Below are positions 15,661 to 23,702 of a DNA stretch of 64,000 bases, in pieces. How positions within the stretch are numbered: position 1 is the stretch's first letter; each line of letters begins with the position of its first letter. A model generated the notes under the pieces. The model was not told where the DNA came from and made no database searches. It worked only from the letters and a program-made list of their open reading frames with translations. This stretch comes from Hamadaea sp. (GTDB taxonomy: Bacteria > Actinomycetota > Actinomycetes > Mycobacteriales > Micromonosporaceae). A program made the translations under genes and the position numbers. The stretch lies in assembly GCF_013362815.1 (NCBI RefSeq), contig NZ_JABFVK010000059.1:1-64000 (forward strand). Direction: 5' to 3'.

Positions 15661-17622
15661 GTGGAACGTGCGACACATTGGCTGAAGGTGATCGGCGGCA
15701 TCGTCGTGCCGGGCATCGGCGACGGCGCGTTGCGACGCCGGGTGGCCGGTCGCGTCGTGCTCGTCACGGGGGCGTCGGAGGGCATCGGCGCCGCGACGGC
15801 GGTCCGGCTCGGTGCGGCCGGGGCGACCGTGCTGCTCGCCGCGCGTACCGAGAGCCGCCTCCGCGAAGTGCAGGCGACGATCGAGGGCGCGGGCGGTCAG
15901 GCGTACGTGTATCCGGCCGACCTCTCCGATCCCGAGCAGGCCGAACGGCTCGGTGAGCAAATCCTGCGGGAGCATCGCCGGGTGGACACCGTGGTCTGCA
16001 ACGCAGGCCGGTCGATCCGGCGGTCGGTCGCCGACACCGCCGACCGCTTCCACGACGTCGTACGCACGACCGACCTCAACTATCTCGGCCCGGTACGCCT
16101 CTTGCTGACCCTGCTTCCGGCCATGCGGGCCAACGGCGGCGGGCACATCGTCAACGTGTCGACGGCCGGAGTCCTCTCGCCGGCCCAGAACTGGTCGTCG
16201 TACCTCGCTTCCAAGGCGGCCTTCGACATGTGGTTGCGTTGTGCCGCCCCGGAATTGCGACTCGACGGCGTCACCGTCAGCAGCTTCTACAGTGGACTGG
16301 TACGCACCCGGATGAGCGCGCCGACGAAGTTCTTCCGCCGCTATCCGGCCGCCGATCCGGAGGAGGCGGCGAGCACGGTGTGCCGGGCGGTCGCCCGCCG
16401 CCCGCGTACGCTGCAACCCTGGTGGTCCCGGCCGGGCGAGGTGCTGGCCACCGCAGGCAAGGGACCCGTCGAACGGGGCATGGCGGCCGGCGCCCGGCTG
16501 CTGCCGTTCGTTGCGGTGTCGTCGATGGACCCGCTGCGGCTGATCCGGTTGGCTTGGGCGAGCCGACGGTACGGCTGGACGCTCGCGGCCGCCACCGCCG
16601 GTGGGCGTACCGGGGACGTCGCCCTCATCGACCGGACCGGCCCGCTGACCCGGGGCGAACTGCAGGCGGCGGCCGAGTCCTGCGCGAGCGCGCTGCGGGA
16701 CCGCGGCGTCCAGCCGGGCGACCGCATCGGCATCCGCTGCGCGACCCATCGCGGGCTCGCCATCACCGCGACCGCGGCCGGCCTGCTCGGCCTCGACACC
16801 GTGCTGCTGCCACCGCACGCCGAACCGGCCGACACCCTGACCGTGCTGATCGGCGACGACGCGCGGGGAACCTCGTGGACCACCCTCATCAGCGAGCCCG
16901 GCACTCCCCTGCGAGGCCGTCCGCCGATCCGGGGCCGGCTCACCGTGCTGACCTCCGGCACCACCGGCACCCCCCGACCGGTACGCCGGAAGCTCACCTG
17001 GCGAGCGCTGCTCGGCCCGGCGTTGGCGCATCTGAAGCACATCCCGATCCGGACCGGCCGCCCGATCATCGTGGCCGTCCCGGCGTACCACGGCTATGGC
17101 TTGAGCTATCTGGCGGCGGGCCTGGCCTTGGGCGCGCCCGTCGTCCTGGTGCCCGGCAAGGACCCGGCCGCAGTGTTGGCCGCCGCCAAGGAGCACCGGC
17201 CGACCGCCGTCTTCGCGTTGCCCGAACACCTCGCCGGACTGGCGGCCCACCCCGACGCGGCCGAGCTGCCGCGCGGCGTACGCATCGTGACTGGCGCTGA
17301 ACCGCTCGATCCCCAGTTGTCGCAACGGCTGCTGGAAGTGTTCGGCGACCGCGTCTACAACCTGTTCGGCTCGACCGAGGCAGGTTGGGCGGCGATGGCG
17401 ACGCCGGCCGATCTCAAGGCCGCACCGGGGACGGTCGGGCGCGCGCCGGCCGGCGTACGCCTCCACGTCCTCACCGACGACGGCCGGCCGGCGCTGCCGG
17501 GTGAGACCGGCGTCGTGCACGTCGGAGGCTGGCTTCCCCGGGGCCGCCTCGTCGCGACCGGCGATCTCGGCCACCTCGACCGGGCCGGCCGCCTGATGCT
17601 CGACGGCCGGGTCCGGTCGTAA
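15661..17622 (+). CDS. SDR–adenylate-forming enzyme fusion lacking the C-terminal lid
   Basis: This 653-aa protein joins two enzymes. Residues about 28-260 are a short-chain dehydrogenase (VTGASEGIG, CNAGRS, catalytic S-x12-YLASK). Residues about 310-653 are an AMP-binding acyl-CoA synthetase-like domain with the P-loop LTSGTTGTPRP, FGSTEAG and the hinge motif GDLGHLDRAGRLMLDGRV. It ends right there, so the roughly 100-residue C-terminal domain that carries the catalytic lysine is missing. It might bind acyl-adenylate or be a relic; the SDR half looks intact. The GTG start has TAGCCT seven nt upstream (leaderless type). A role in lipid or polyketide-like metabolism is inferred. Confidence 0.85.
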   Translation: MERATHWLKVIGGIVVPGIGDGALRRRVAGRVVLVTGASEGIGAATAVRLGAAGATVLLAARTESRLREVQATIEGAGGQAYVYPADLSDPEQAERLGEQILREHRRVDTVVCNAGRSIRRSVADTADRFHDVVRTTDLNYLGPVRLLLTLLPAMRANGGGHIVNVSTAGVLSPAQNWSSYLASKAAFDMWLRCAAPELRLDGVTVSSFYSGLVRTRMSAPTKFFRRYPAADPEEAASTVCRAVARRPRTLQPWWSRPGEVLATAGKGPVERGMAAGARLLPFVAVSSMDPLRLIRLAWASRRYGWTLAAATAGGRTGDVALIDRTGPLTRGELQAAAESCASALRDRGVQPGDRIGIRCATHRGLAITATAAGLLGLDTVLLPPHAEPADTLTVLIGDDARGTSWTTLISEPGTPLRGRPPIRGRLTVLTSGTTGTPRPVRRKLTWRALLGPALAHLKHIPIRTGRPIIVAVPAYHGYGLSYLAAGLALGAPVVLVPGKDPAAVLAAAKEHRPTAVFALPEHLAGLAAHPDAAELPRGVRIVTGAEPLDPQLSQRLLEVFGDRVYNLFGSTEAGWAAMATPADLKAAPGTVGRAPAGVRLHVLTDDGRPALPGETGVVHVGGWLPRGRLVATGDLGHLDRAGRLMLDGRVRS

Positions 17623-17637
17623 CTCCCTACATGGTCC

Positions 17638-18852
17638 CTACTTGCAGGGATAGTTCGACGCCGAGCAGGTGACACCCGGGTTGTACGCGTCGTTGAAGTG
17701 CGTGTAGTACGCGTCGTAGAGGGGATGCGACGCGTCCGTCTCCGGACCCATCTTCACGAAGATCTCGTCGTTCTCGTTGAGCGCGTCCTGCGTCCAGTTC
17801 TGCGAGCCGGTGTAGACCCGGTACTGGAGCGCCGACCCGTTCAGCCCGCGGAGCAGGAAGAACTTGTCGTGCACGTTGTCCTGGCGACGGATTTTCACCC
17901 CGGCCCCGAGGAGTTGGGCGTACACGCCGCTGTCCATCGAGATGCCCCCGGCCGCGTCGGTTCCGACGACCATCCACACCGCACAGCCGCTCGCTCGGAA
18001 GCGCAGGACGAGGTTGACCAGCTCCGGGCGTCCGCCGGTGACACTGGCCATGCCGACGCGCAGGCGGCAGTCTGCGTTCGGGGTGATGTCGTTGAGCCGG
18101 TTCACGATGGTGTCGGTCTGCCCCTCCCCCTCGGGAGACGCGTACGCGTCAGCGGCGGTCCCGAGGTAGTAGCCCCGCCCGGAGGCGGCGTCGTAGTAGT
18201 CGTCCCCGGTGAAGTGCCTGCGATTCCACATGTCGGTGAAGTTGGCGACGAAGCCCGAGTAGAGGTCGGAGTCGGCGTACACCGTGATCGCGTTGTTGAA
18301 CGCGTCCGGGCCCGTCGCGTACGTCAGGTTGGCCGAGCCGAACCACACGACGTTCGTCCGCGTCGCGCCGTTCGGGTCGGCGGTGGTGCTGAACGTGAAC
18401 ATCTTCGTATGCATGTCGCCGTCGGCGCTGGTGCTGATGCAGCCGTGCCCGCCGCTGGTGTTCTGGCAGAACTTGTAGTGCGCCAGTTGCTTGATCGTCG
18501 CCACGGCGGGATCGGCCGAGGCCTCGTTCTTCCCGTCGACGACGACCCAGACGGCGACGCCCCGGTTCTGGGCGCGCAGCAGGGCGTCCGCGACCGAGTC
18601 GATGCTCAGCGAGTGGATGGTGCCGCGGATGGTCGCACCGGCCGGAGTCTTGTCGATCAGGCGCTGGAGTTCGGTGTGGATGGTGTAGTCGCGTCCGGAA
18701 CTCGGGTTCGAGAAGTGGGCCCACACCGGCTTGCCGCCGATGACCGCCGAGGCTGACGAGCCGGCCGCGGCGGGAACCCCGGGCACGATCGCGACCAGGG
18801 TTCCCAGCGTCACCGCCACCACCGCGCCGAAGGCGCGCAATCGAAGAGTCAT
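17638..18852 (-). CDS. Secreted phospholipase D-like protein
   Basis: The 404-aa protein has a Sec signal peptide (hydrophobic 8-28, cleavage after PAAAG) and two PLD-type halves. The first has DMHTKMF (H148, K150) and FGSANLT; the second has VHDKFFLLRG and YTGSQNW. These are HxK and GSxN motifs of the HKD family, although the downstream Asp of the canonical HxK(x4)D is not evident in either, so catalytic ability is uncertain. Four cysteines in the mature part (e.g. CQNTSGGHGC, CSASNYPC) suggest disulfides and an extracellular location. It converges with the SDR fusion gene, 15 nt apart. Confidence 0.85.
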   Translation of the reverse strand: MTLRLRAFGAVVAVTLGTLVAIVPGVPAAAGSSASAVIGGKPVWAHFSNPSSGRDYTIHTELQRLIDKTPAGATIRGTIHSLSIDSVADALLRAQNRGVAVWVVVDGKNEASADPAVATIKQLAHYKFCQNTSGGHGCISTSADGDMHTKMFTFSTTADPNGATRTNVVWFGSANLTYATGPDAFNNAITVYADSDLYSGFVANFTDMWNRRHFTGDDYYDAASGRGYYLGTAADAYASPEGEGQTDTIVNRLNDITPNADCRLRVGMASVTGGRPELVNLVLRFRASGCAVWMVVGTDAAGGISMDSGVYAQLLGAGVKIRRQDNVHDKFFLLRGLNGSALQYRVYTGSQNWTQDALNENDEIFVKMGPETDASHPLYDAYYTHFNDAYNPGVTCSASNYPCK

Positions 18853-18906
18853 GGACGCATGGTGATGAACAACCTTAACGCTGTCAATGCCAACTATGTT
18901 GAGGTT

Positions 18907-20580
18907 TCACGAGCGCAGCACCACATCCTCCAGAGTGGACAGCGGAAGGGGTCCGTGGCCGAGCACCGCGTGGTGGAAGTCCCGGATGTCGAAGTCCGTT
19001 CCCCGGGCGGCTCGCATCCGCTCGCCGAGCTCCTCGATCCGCAACTTCCCGATCATGTACGCCAAAGCCTGCCCGGGCACGGCGATGTACCGGTCGACCT
19101 CGTTGGTGATGTTGCTCATCGACAGCGCCGTGTTGGCCCGCATGTAGTCGATCGCCTGCTGCCGCGACCAGCCGAACTGGTGCATACCGGTGTCGACGAC
19201 GAGCCGGCAGGCCCGCCAGGCGTCGAACGAGACCATGCCGAGCCGGGCGGTGTCGTCGGTGTAGAGGCCCATGCGGTCGGACAAGCGCTCGGCGTACAGG
19301 CCCCAACCTTCGCCGTGCGCTGTGATGTAGGCGTACCGGCGGAACTCGGGCAGCTCCCGCTGCGCCTGCGCCAGGGCGATCTGCAGATGGTGGCCGGGGA
19401 CGCTCTCGTGGAACGCCAGCGCCTCGTACTCGAACCGCGTACGGGTCTGCGGGTGGAGCGTGTTGATGACGTGCGCGCCCGGCCGGGAGCCGTCGCCGGT
19501 CGGCGGCTGGTAATAGCCGAGCACCGAGTTCTCCGCCTCGGCCGCGTCCATCTCGCGTACCACGCAGGGGGCCAGCGAATAGTCCCGGAACCAGTCCGGC
19601 AGCGCCTCCTCGGCTCGGCGGAGCGCGCCGGTGACCGTGTCGACGATCTGCTTACTGGTCTCGAAGCGCAGCGCCGGATCGTCGCGCAGCCGGGCGATCA
19701 CCTCGTCGGGGTCGCTCGTGCCCAGCACCTTGGCACCCCGTTCGGAGAATTCCGCACGCAGGCTCGCCACAAGGCGTACCCCTGTCTCATGAATCTCGGC
19801 CGGCGTGAGCTCCGTGGTCGTGTGCGCGCGGACCAGGCCGAGGTAGGCCGCCTCGCCGCCGGGCAGACCCCCCACCCCGACCTCGCCGTCGCCGCGGCCC
19901 GCCGTCAGCAGCCGGTCCGCGAGCAGCTCGCGGTACCGGGCCAGCGCGGGCCGCACCGTGCCGCGGACCAGGTCCTCCGCGCGGGCCAGCCAGCGCGTGC
20001 CGTCCACCTCCGCGCCCGGCCGCGGGCCGATCAGCGGGTCGCTCTCCAGATCGCTCGACAGGTACGCGTCCAGCTGCGCGACGGCCTGCTCGACACCCAG
20101 CTTTGTGGGGGTACGCCCATCGGCCAGCGCGTCGAGGTGCCGCGCACCGAGGGCGTCCAGGAATCCGCCGAGGCGCTCCAGCCGGGCGAGGTACGCCTCA
20201 GCCGCAGCCGGCTCGGCGACCGAAGCCGTCGGAATCGTGCCGACGAGCAGCGGAACCACCCCGGCGATGCTGGCGTTCACGGCGACCTCGTCCAGCCCGC
20301 CCCGGAGCACGTCCTGCTCGTCGGCCAGCACCCGGGTGAGCCAGGCGTGGCTGATCCGGTCGTCCTCGCCGAGCGTCGCGGGGTCGATCTCGGCGACCTT
20401 CGCCGCGATGCCGCCGAGCCGGGTCGCGGCCCGTTCCGCGGCCGCCCGGCTGGGGTCGGGCACCTCGGCGTCGTAGCCCGCCACGCCGAACACCGTGGCG
20501 CCGAACGGGTCGTGTTCGTTGCGGGCCCGGAAGTACTCGTCGCCGAGTGCGGCGATGCGTGCGTCCTTAGTCGTGTCCAT
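18907..20580 (-). CDS. DUF885 family protein (probable metallopeptidase-like enzyme)
   Basis: The 557-aa protein matches DUF885 in length and motifs. The zinc-site signature HESVPGHHLQ occurs around residues 387-396, and VINTLHPQTRTRFEYEALAFHE just before it is typical. The family is built like M32-type or gluzincin peptidases, and some actinomycete members have been described as peptidases; no signal peptide is present, so it should be cytoplasmic. The ATG at 20580 has TAGGCT eight nt upstream and no Shine-Dalgarno. Its promoter lies back to back with the next gene. Confidence 0.9.
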   Translation of the reverse strand: MDTTKDARIAALGDEYFRARNEHDPFGATVFGVAGYDAEVPDPSRAAAERAATRLGGIAAKVAEIDPATLGEDDRISHAWLTRVLADEQDVLRGGLDEVAVNASIAGVVPLLVGTIPTASVAEPAAAEAYLARLERLGGFLDALGARHLDALADGRTPTKLGVEQAVAQLDAYLSSDLESDPLIGPRPGAEVDGTRWLARAEDLVRGTVRPALARYRELLADRLLTAGRGDGEVGVGGLPGGEAAYLGLVRAHTTTELTPAEIHETGVRLVASLRAEFSERGAKVLGTSDPDEVIARLRDDPALRFETSKQIVDTVTGALRRAEEALPDWFRDYSLAPCVVREMDAAEAENSVLGYYQPPTGDGSRPGAHVINTLHPQTRTRFEYEALAFHESVPGHHLQIALAQAQRELPEFRRYAYITAHGEGWGLYAERLSDRMGLYTDDTARLGMVSFDAWRACRLVVDTGMHQFGWSRQQAIDYMRANTALSMSNITNEVDRYIAVPGQALAYMIGKLRIEELGERMRAARGTDFDIRDFHHAVLGHGPLPLSTLEDVVLRS

Positions 20581-20607
20581 GGCTCACGAGCCTATTAGCC
20601 TTGGGGC
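20581..20607. promoter_or_regulatory. Compact divergent promoter with adjacent -10 boxes
   Basis: Only 27 bp separate two divergent start codons. TAGGCT (minus strand, 20589-20594) lies 8 nt from the DUF885 ATG, and TAGCCT (20596-20601) lies 6 nt from the GTG on the other side. The boxes are one base apart, so the two leaderless transcripts would start within about 25 bp and probably compete for polymerase. Confidence 0.55.
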
Positions 20608-21099
20608 GTGGAACAGACCGCTGACGCTCTGGTGGCTTCGCTCGAGCAGCGGCTCGCGGCGCTGACCTTCGCCGAGCGCTCTGCCGACGAGGTCACCCAG
20701 CTGGTGCTGGAGGAGATCGTCGCGTGGGGCCGCGAACGCGGCTGGCGGGTGTACCGGCGGGCGGCCAGCGTGGCGAAGCTGCCCCCGCCCATGGACAAGC
20801 AGCACTCGTACGTCGACGTCGCGCTCGCCCGGCCGGACGGCCGCCCGGTGGTGATCGAGATCGACCACACCGACCGGCGGCGTACCGTGGACAAGCTGCT
20901 CGAAGAGGCCGCGGCCGGGCGGATCGCCGTCTGGGTGCGCTGGAGCGGCCGGGCGATCGCCGAGCCACCGGCCCCCGTTCGCCTGGTCGCCCTCTCGGTC
21001 ACGTCCAGCCGCGGACTGCACTCCCGCCGCCCGGAGCTGCCGGTGCCGTCGCACAGCGCCACCGACCTCGGCGACGCCGAGCAGGCCGACCTGTTCTGA
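20608..21099 (+). CDS. Hypothetical protein, nuclease-fold-like
   Basis: This is a 163-aa soluble protein of unknown family. The central part reads SYVDVALARPDGRPVVIEIDHTDRR (given in pieces: SYVDVAL, RPDGRPVVIEIDHT), a hairpin with acidic residues like the core of restriction-endonuclease-fold proteins (D then E-x-D), but the usual lysine is not in place, so nuclease activity is doubtful. The N-terminal 50 residues are helical. The start is a GTG with TAGCCT six nt upstream (leaderless type). It is divergent from DUF885 and converges on the nitroreductase four nt later. Confidence 0.65.
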   Translation: MEQTADALVASLEQRLAALTFAERSADEVTQLVLEEIVAWGRERGWRVYRRAASVAKLPPPMDKQHSYVDVALARPDGRPVVIEIDHTDRRRTVDKLLEEAAAGRIAVWVRWSGRAIAEPPAPVRLVALSVTSSRGLHSRRPELPVPSHSATDLGDAEQADLF

Positions 21100-21103
21100 C
21101 CGG

Positions 21104-21715
21104 TCACACCTCGCGCACGACGTCCTCATAGGACAAGCGGGGCAGCCGGTTCCGATACGCCGCCGGTCCGGGCCGGCCGATGTTGACGACGAGCAGCGAA
21201 GCCCACCGCCCGTCCGGGAAGAACTCGGCGTCCACCCCGGAGCGGCTGAACCCGGCCATCGGGCCGGCGGCCAGCCCGGCGGCGCGTACGCCGAGCAGGA
21301 AGTAGCCGGCCTGCAACGTCGCACTGAAGCGGGCCTGCTCCGCCCGGTACGCCGAATCGCCGAACCAGGTGGCGGCCTGCGGCTTGTGCGGGAAGACGGT
21401 CGGCAGGTGCTCGGGGAACCCGGTGTCGGCCGCCAGCACGGCGACCAGTGGCGCGGTTCCCGTCTTGGCCCGGTTGCCGTCGCTCATGTGCGGCAGGAGA
21501 CGCGCCCTCGCCTCGGCCGACCGGATCAGCAGTATGCGCAACGGCTGCGAGTTCAGCGCGGTCGGGCCGAGCCGGATCAAGTCGTGGATCGCCCGGATCT
21601 GCTCGGCGGTCACCGGCTCGTCGGTGAACTCGTTCGCCGTACGCGCCTGCCGGAACAGCAGGTCCTGCGCTTCCCGCGAAAGGACCAGCCCACTCGTGTC
21701 CAGCGCCTGAGTCAC
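21104..21715 (-). CDS. Nitroreductase family protein, RutE-like
   Basis: The 203-aa flavoprotein resembles malonic semialdehyde/3-hydroxypropanoate dehydrogenases of the RutE type: LFRQARTANEFTDEPV (FMN contacts), LGPTALNSQPLRIL (residues 52-65) and GRWASLLVVNIGRPG. The family reduces small aldehydes, nitro groups or enones using FMN and NAD(P)H. The GTG start overlaps the stop of the flavin reductase gene by four nt (GTGA), so the two enzymes are made together. RutE and RutF also form part of pyrimidine degradation in other bacteria, but no RutA-D gene is here, so that pathway is not implied. Confidence 0.87.
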   Translation of the reverse strand: MTQALDTSGLVLSREAQDLLFRQARTANEFTDEPVTAEQIRAIHDLIRLGPTALNSQPLRILLIRSAEARARLLPHMSDGNRAKTGTAPLVAVLAADTGFPEHLPTVFPHKPQAATWFGDSAYRAEQARFSATLQAGYFLLGVRAAGLAAGPMAGFSRSGVDAEFFPDGRWASLLVVNIGRPGPAAYRNRLPRLSYEDVVREV

Positions 21716-22227
21716 GCGTCCGTCCCCGGATCGAGTCGCCGGTAGCCGCCGTTGTGGTAGACCAGCGGCTCCCCGTCGCGGTGGCGGGCGTGGATCGGCG
21801 TGCCGAGCACGATCGCGTGGTCTCCAGCCGGCACCCGGGCCTGCACTTCGCAGACCAGCGTGGCGAGTACGCCGTGCAGCAACGGCATTCCGTAGGGCCC
21901 CGGCGTCCACGCCGACGGGTCGGCGAACCGGTCGATCCCGCTCGTGGCGAAAGTCCGGGCGAGGTGCTGCTGTCCCGCGGCGAGCAGGTGGACGGCGACG
22001 TGCCGGGCCTGTTCGACCGCCGGCCAGCTGGTCGAGTCCCGATCCAGGCAGAACGAGACGAGCTGCGGCCGTAGCGACACCGAGGTGAACGAGGTTGCCG
22101 TGAAGCCGGCCGGAGGCCCGCCCGCGACGCCGGGGGCGGTCACGACGGTCACCGTCGCCGCCTGCCGCCGCAGGAGTTCCCGCAACCGATGAGGGTCCAG
22201 CCCCACGGGTTCCGCCGTGATCGTCAT
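21712..22227 (-). CDS. Flavin reductase domain protein, RutF-like
   Basis: This 171-aa protein is a full-length FMN-binding split-barrel flavin reductase (DIM6/NTAB type): ATVTVVTAPG, GFTATSFTSVSLRPQLVSFCLDR (residues 41-63), and the C-terminal VLGTPIHARHRDGEPLVYHNGGYRRL, where H-x-G-x-Y is the family signature. It would supply reduced flavin, probably to the coupled nitroreductase. The ATG has TACGGT six nt upstream (leaderless type). A 25-bp inverted repeat lies about 40 bp upstream and may be its operator. Confidence 0.9.
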   Translation of the reverse strand: MTITAEPVGLDPHRLRELLRRQAATVTVVTAPGVAGGPPAGFTATSFTSVSLRPQLVSFCLDRDSTSWPAVEQARHVAVHLLAAGQQHLARTFATSGIDRFADPSAWTPGPYGMPLLHGVLATLVCEVQARVPAGDHAIVLGTPIHARHRDGEPLVYHNGGYRRLDPGTDA

Positions 22228-22263
22228 GTCAGGACCGTAACAGGGGTTCGGCCGAAAGTCACT

Positions 22264-22288
22264 ATCTCCTATCGGATTTATAGGAGAT
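22264..22288. promoter_or_regulatory. Inverted repeat, candidate operator
   Basis: Perfect 9-bp arms ATCTCCTAT and ATAGGAGAT flank a 7-nt centre (CGGATTT). It lies between the divergent flavin reductase operon and the phosphotransferase gene and is unusually AT-rich for this genome. It overlaps the positions where a leftward -35 would lie, so a repressor site is likely; the regulator is unknown. Confidence 0.6.
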
Positions 22289-22321
22289 GCGATTCACGCC
22301 CGACCGCCTACGATCGATCTC

Positions 22322-22972
22322 ATGGCCCGGCTCCCCTACGGATTTCTCAACGAGACGGCCCGCACCGGCGACGAAGTGGTCAAGACCTACGTGGGGGTCA
22401 CCGCCCGCGAGCGGCGGGACACCGAGCTCGCGGCGTTGCGCACCGCCGCGCCGTTCGTTCCGGTGCCCCAAGTGGTACGCGTAGACGACGATCCCCCGGT
22501 CCTGCGGCTCGCCTTCGTCCCCGGAGTCAACGCAGTGGCCCGGCTCGAATCCTCGCCGCTGCCAGTTCTGGGGACGCTCGGCGCGTGCGTACGCGATTTC
22601 CAGCGCGCGTACGCCGACGCCCACAATGGACAGATCCTGGTGCACGGCGACTGCGGCCCGCAGAACTTCCTGCTGTCCCCCACCGGATCGGTGGTCGCAT
22701 TGCTGGATTGGGAGTGGGCGCACCCCGGACCGCCGATCACCGACATCGCCTGGCTGGAATGGGTGGTCCGCCACCACTACCCGGCCGCCGTCTCCGGCAT
22801 CCCCGCGCTCTACGAGGCGTACGGCACCGTGCCGCCGTGGCCGCAACGGCACGCGGCGATGCTGAGCCTGTGCGAGTTCCGGCTCGGCGAGGCGCTGCGC
22901 AACGGCGAGTCCGGCGTGAACTGGCACGCCAAACTCGCCGCCACCCAGCAGCTCACCGAGTGCCTCACCTAG
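22322..22972 (+). CDS. Phosphotransferase (APH-like), short form
   Basis: The 216-aa protein has the catalytic core of aminoglycoside phosphotransferase/choline kinase-like enzymes: VHGDCGPQNFLL (residues 113-124, catalytic Asp and metal Asn) and ALLDWEWAHPG (DxD-like magnesium site, residue ~135). A nucleotide-binding lysine is seen in VVKTYVG. At 216 aa it lacks part of the usual 260-300-aa fold, mainly in the N-lobe, so the substrate pocket is reduced. The ATG has TACGAT seven nt upstream (leaderless type). Antibiotic resistance should not be assumed; many such genes are housekeeping kinases. Confidence 0.8.
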   Translation: MARLPYGFLNETARTGDEVVKTYVGVTARERRDTELAALRTAAPFVPVPQVVRVDDDPPVLRLAFVPGVNAVARLESSPLPVLGTLGACVRDFQRAYADAHNGQILVHGDCGPQNFLLSPTGSVVALLDWEWAHPGPPITDIAWLEWVVRHHYPAAVSGIPALYEAYGTVPPWPQRHAAMLSLCEFRLGEALRNGESGVNWHAKLAATQQLTECLT

Positions 22973-23006
22973 GGTCTGTCTCCCGGATCCGGGAGACAGA
23001 CCCTAG
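22969..23006. terminator. Perfect 38-bp palindrome between convergent genes
   Basis: Arms CTAGGGTCTGTCTCCCGGA and its exact complement meet without a loop. The palindrome begins one base before the TAG stop of the phosphotransferase gene and ends one base beyond the TAG of the convergent flavin reductase, so each stop codon forms part of an arm. As RNA it would fold as a very stable hairpin on either strand, fitting a bidirectional (U-tract-free) terminator. Confidence 0.8.
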
Positions 23007-23635
23007 CGCCGGGCCGGGCCGACCGGGCTGGGCATCTGCCAGGCCTCGGCGAGCCGGGACTCCGCCAGGTTCTCGCCGCCGCCGAAGAAGTCGCAGAACT
23101 TCATGATCAGCGGATCCCAGGCGATCGGATCCACGTACGCCGTCCCCGGTATGCCGACCGTCTCCTCGACGTACGCCCGCAGCACCTTGGCGTGGAACGC
23201 GGTCGCGTTGAGATCGCTCAACGGGTGCGCCGCCGTCACCGTGCACTCCAGCTGGATCGGGCACTCCGCCACGCGCTGTGGGCGTACCAGCTGGGATTCT
23301 TGCGGAGTGAGCCCCGCGACCCCGAACTTGTCCGCGACGTGGCGATAGCCCATGTCCGCCTTGTGGGGCGGAACGTCGGGGCGGCCGGTGGTGAGCGCGA
23401 GCCGGTCGATCGCGGCGACCAATGTGGATGGTACGAGGTTGAGCACGCACTCGCCTTCCCGCCGGAGGTTCGCGGAGGTCTGCGACGAGTCGCCGAGGCC
23501 GAGGACGCACTCCTGGCCGAGCCACCACGCCGACGACATGGGCGCGAGATTGGTCGATCCGTCGGGGTTGCGGGAGCTGATCACCACGACGGGAGTGCCG
23601 AAGTACAGGACTTTCAGGTCGGTTGTCTGATGCAC
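23003..23635 (-). CDS. Flavin reductase family protein
   Basis: The 210-aa protein belongs to the flavin reductase/FMN-binding split-barrel group: VLYFGTPVVVISSRNPDGSTNLAP with SSAWWLG and a VLNLVP strand in the first 75 residues, and an ECTVTAAHPL segment later. It lies near a RutF-like gene but is a more distant paralogue. GTG at 23635 (V-H-Q-T-T-D-L) is chosen because the family homology begins there; the upstream in-frame extension is Ser/Arg-rich and unlikely. No good ribosome site is seen, so the start is uncertain. Function in supplying reduced FMN or heme-like cofactor handling is not determined. Confidence 0.8.
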   Translation of the reverse strand: MHQTTDLKVLYFGTPVVVISSRNPDGSTNLAPMSSAWWLGQECVLGLGDSSQTSANLRREGECVLNLVPSTLVAAIDRLALTTGRPDVPPHKADMGYRHVADKFGVAGLTPQESQLVRPQRVAECPIQLECTVTAAHPLSDLNATAFHAKVLRAYVEETVGIPGTAYVDPIAWDPLIMKFCDFFGGGENLAESRLAEAWQMPSPVGPARR

Positions 23636-23702
23636 ATCACGATCTTGGCGCGGTCCGAACCGGGCTGCTGGCGGGATTCGGCCGTCACGATCACTGGCGG
23701 GA

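Noticed and set aside
12761-15785. Long overlapping frames on both strands over the amidohydrolase and glycosyltransferase genes
   Set aside because: They lack motifs and are explained by high-GC shadow; the real genes have clear catalytic signatures.
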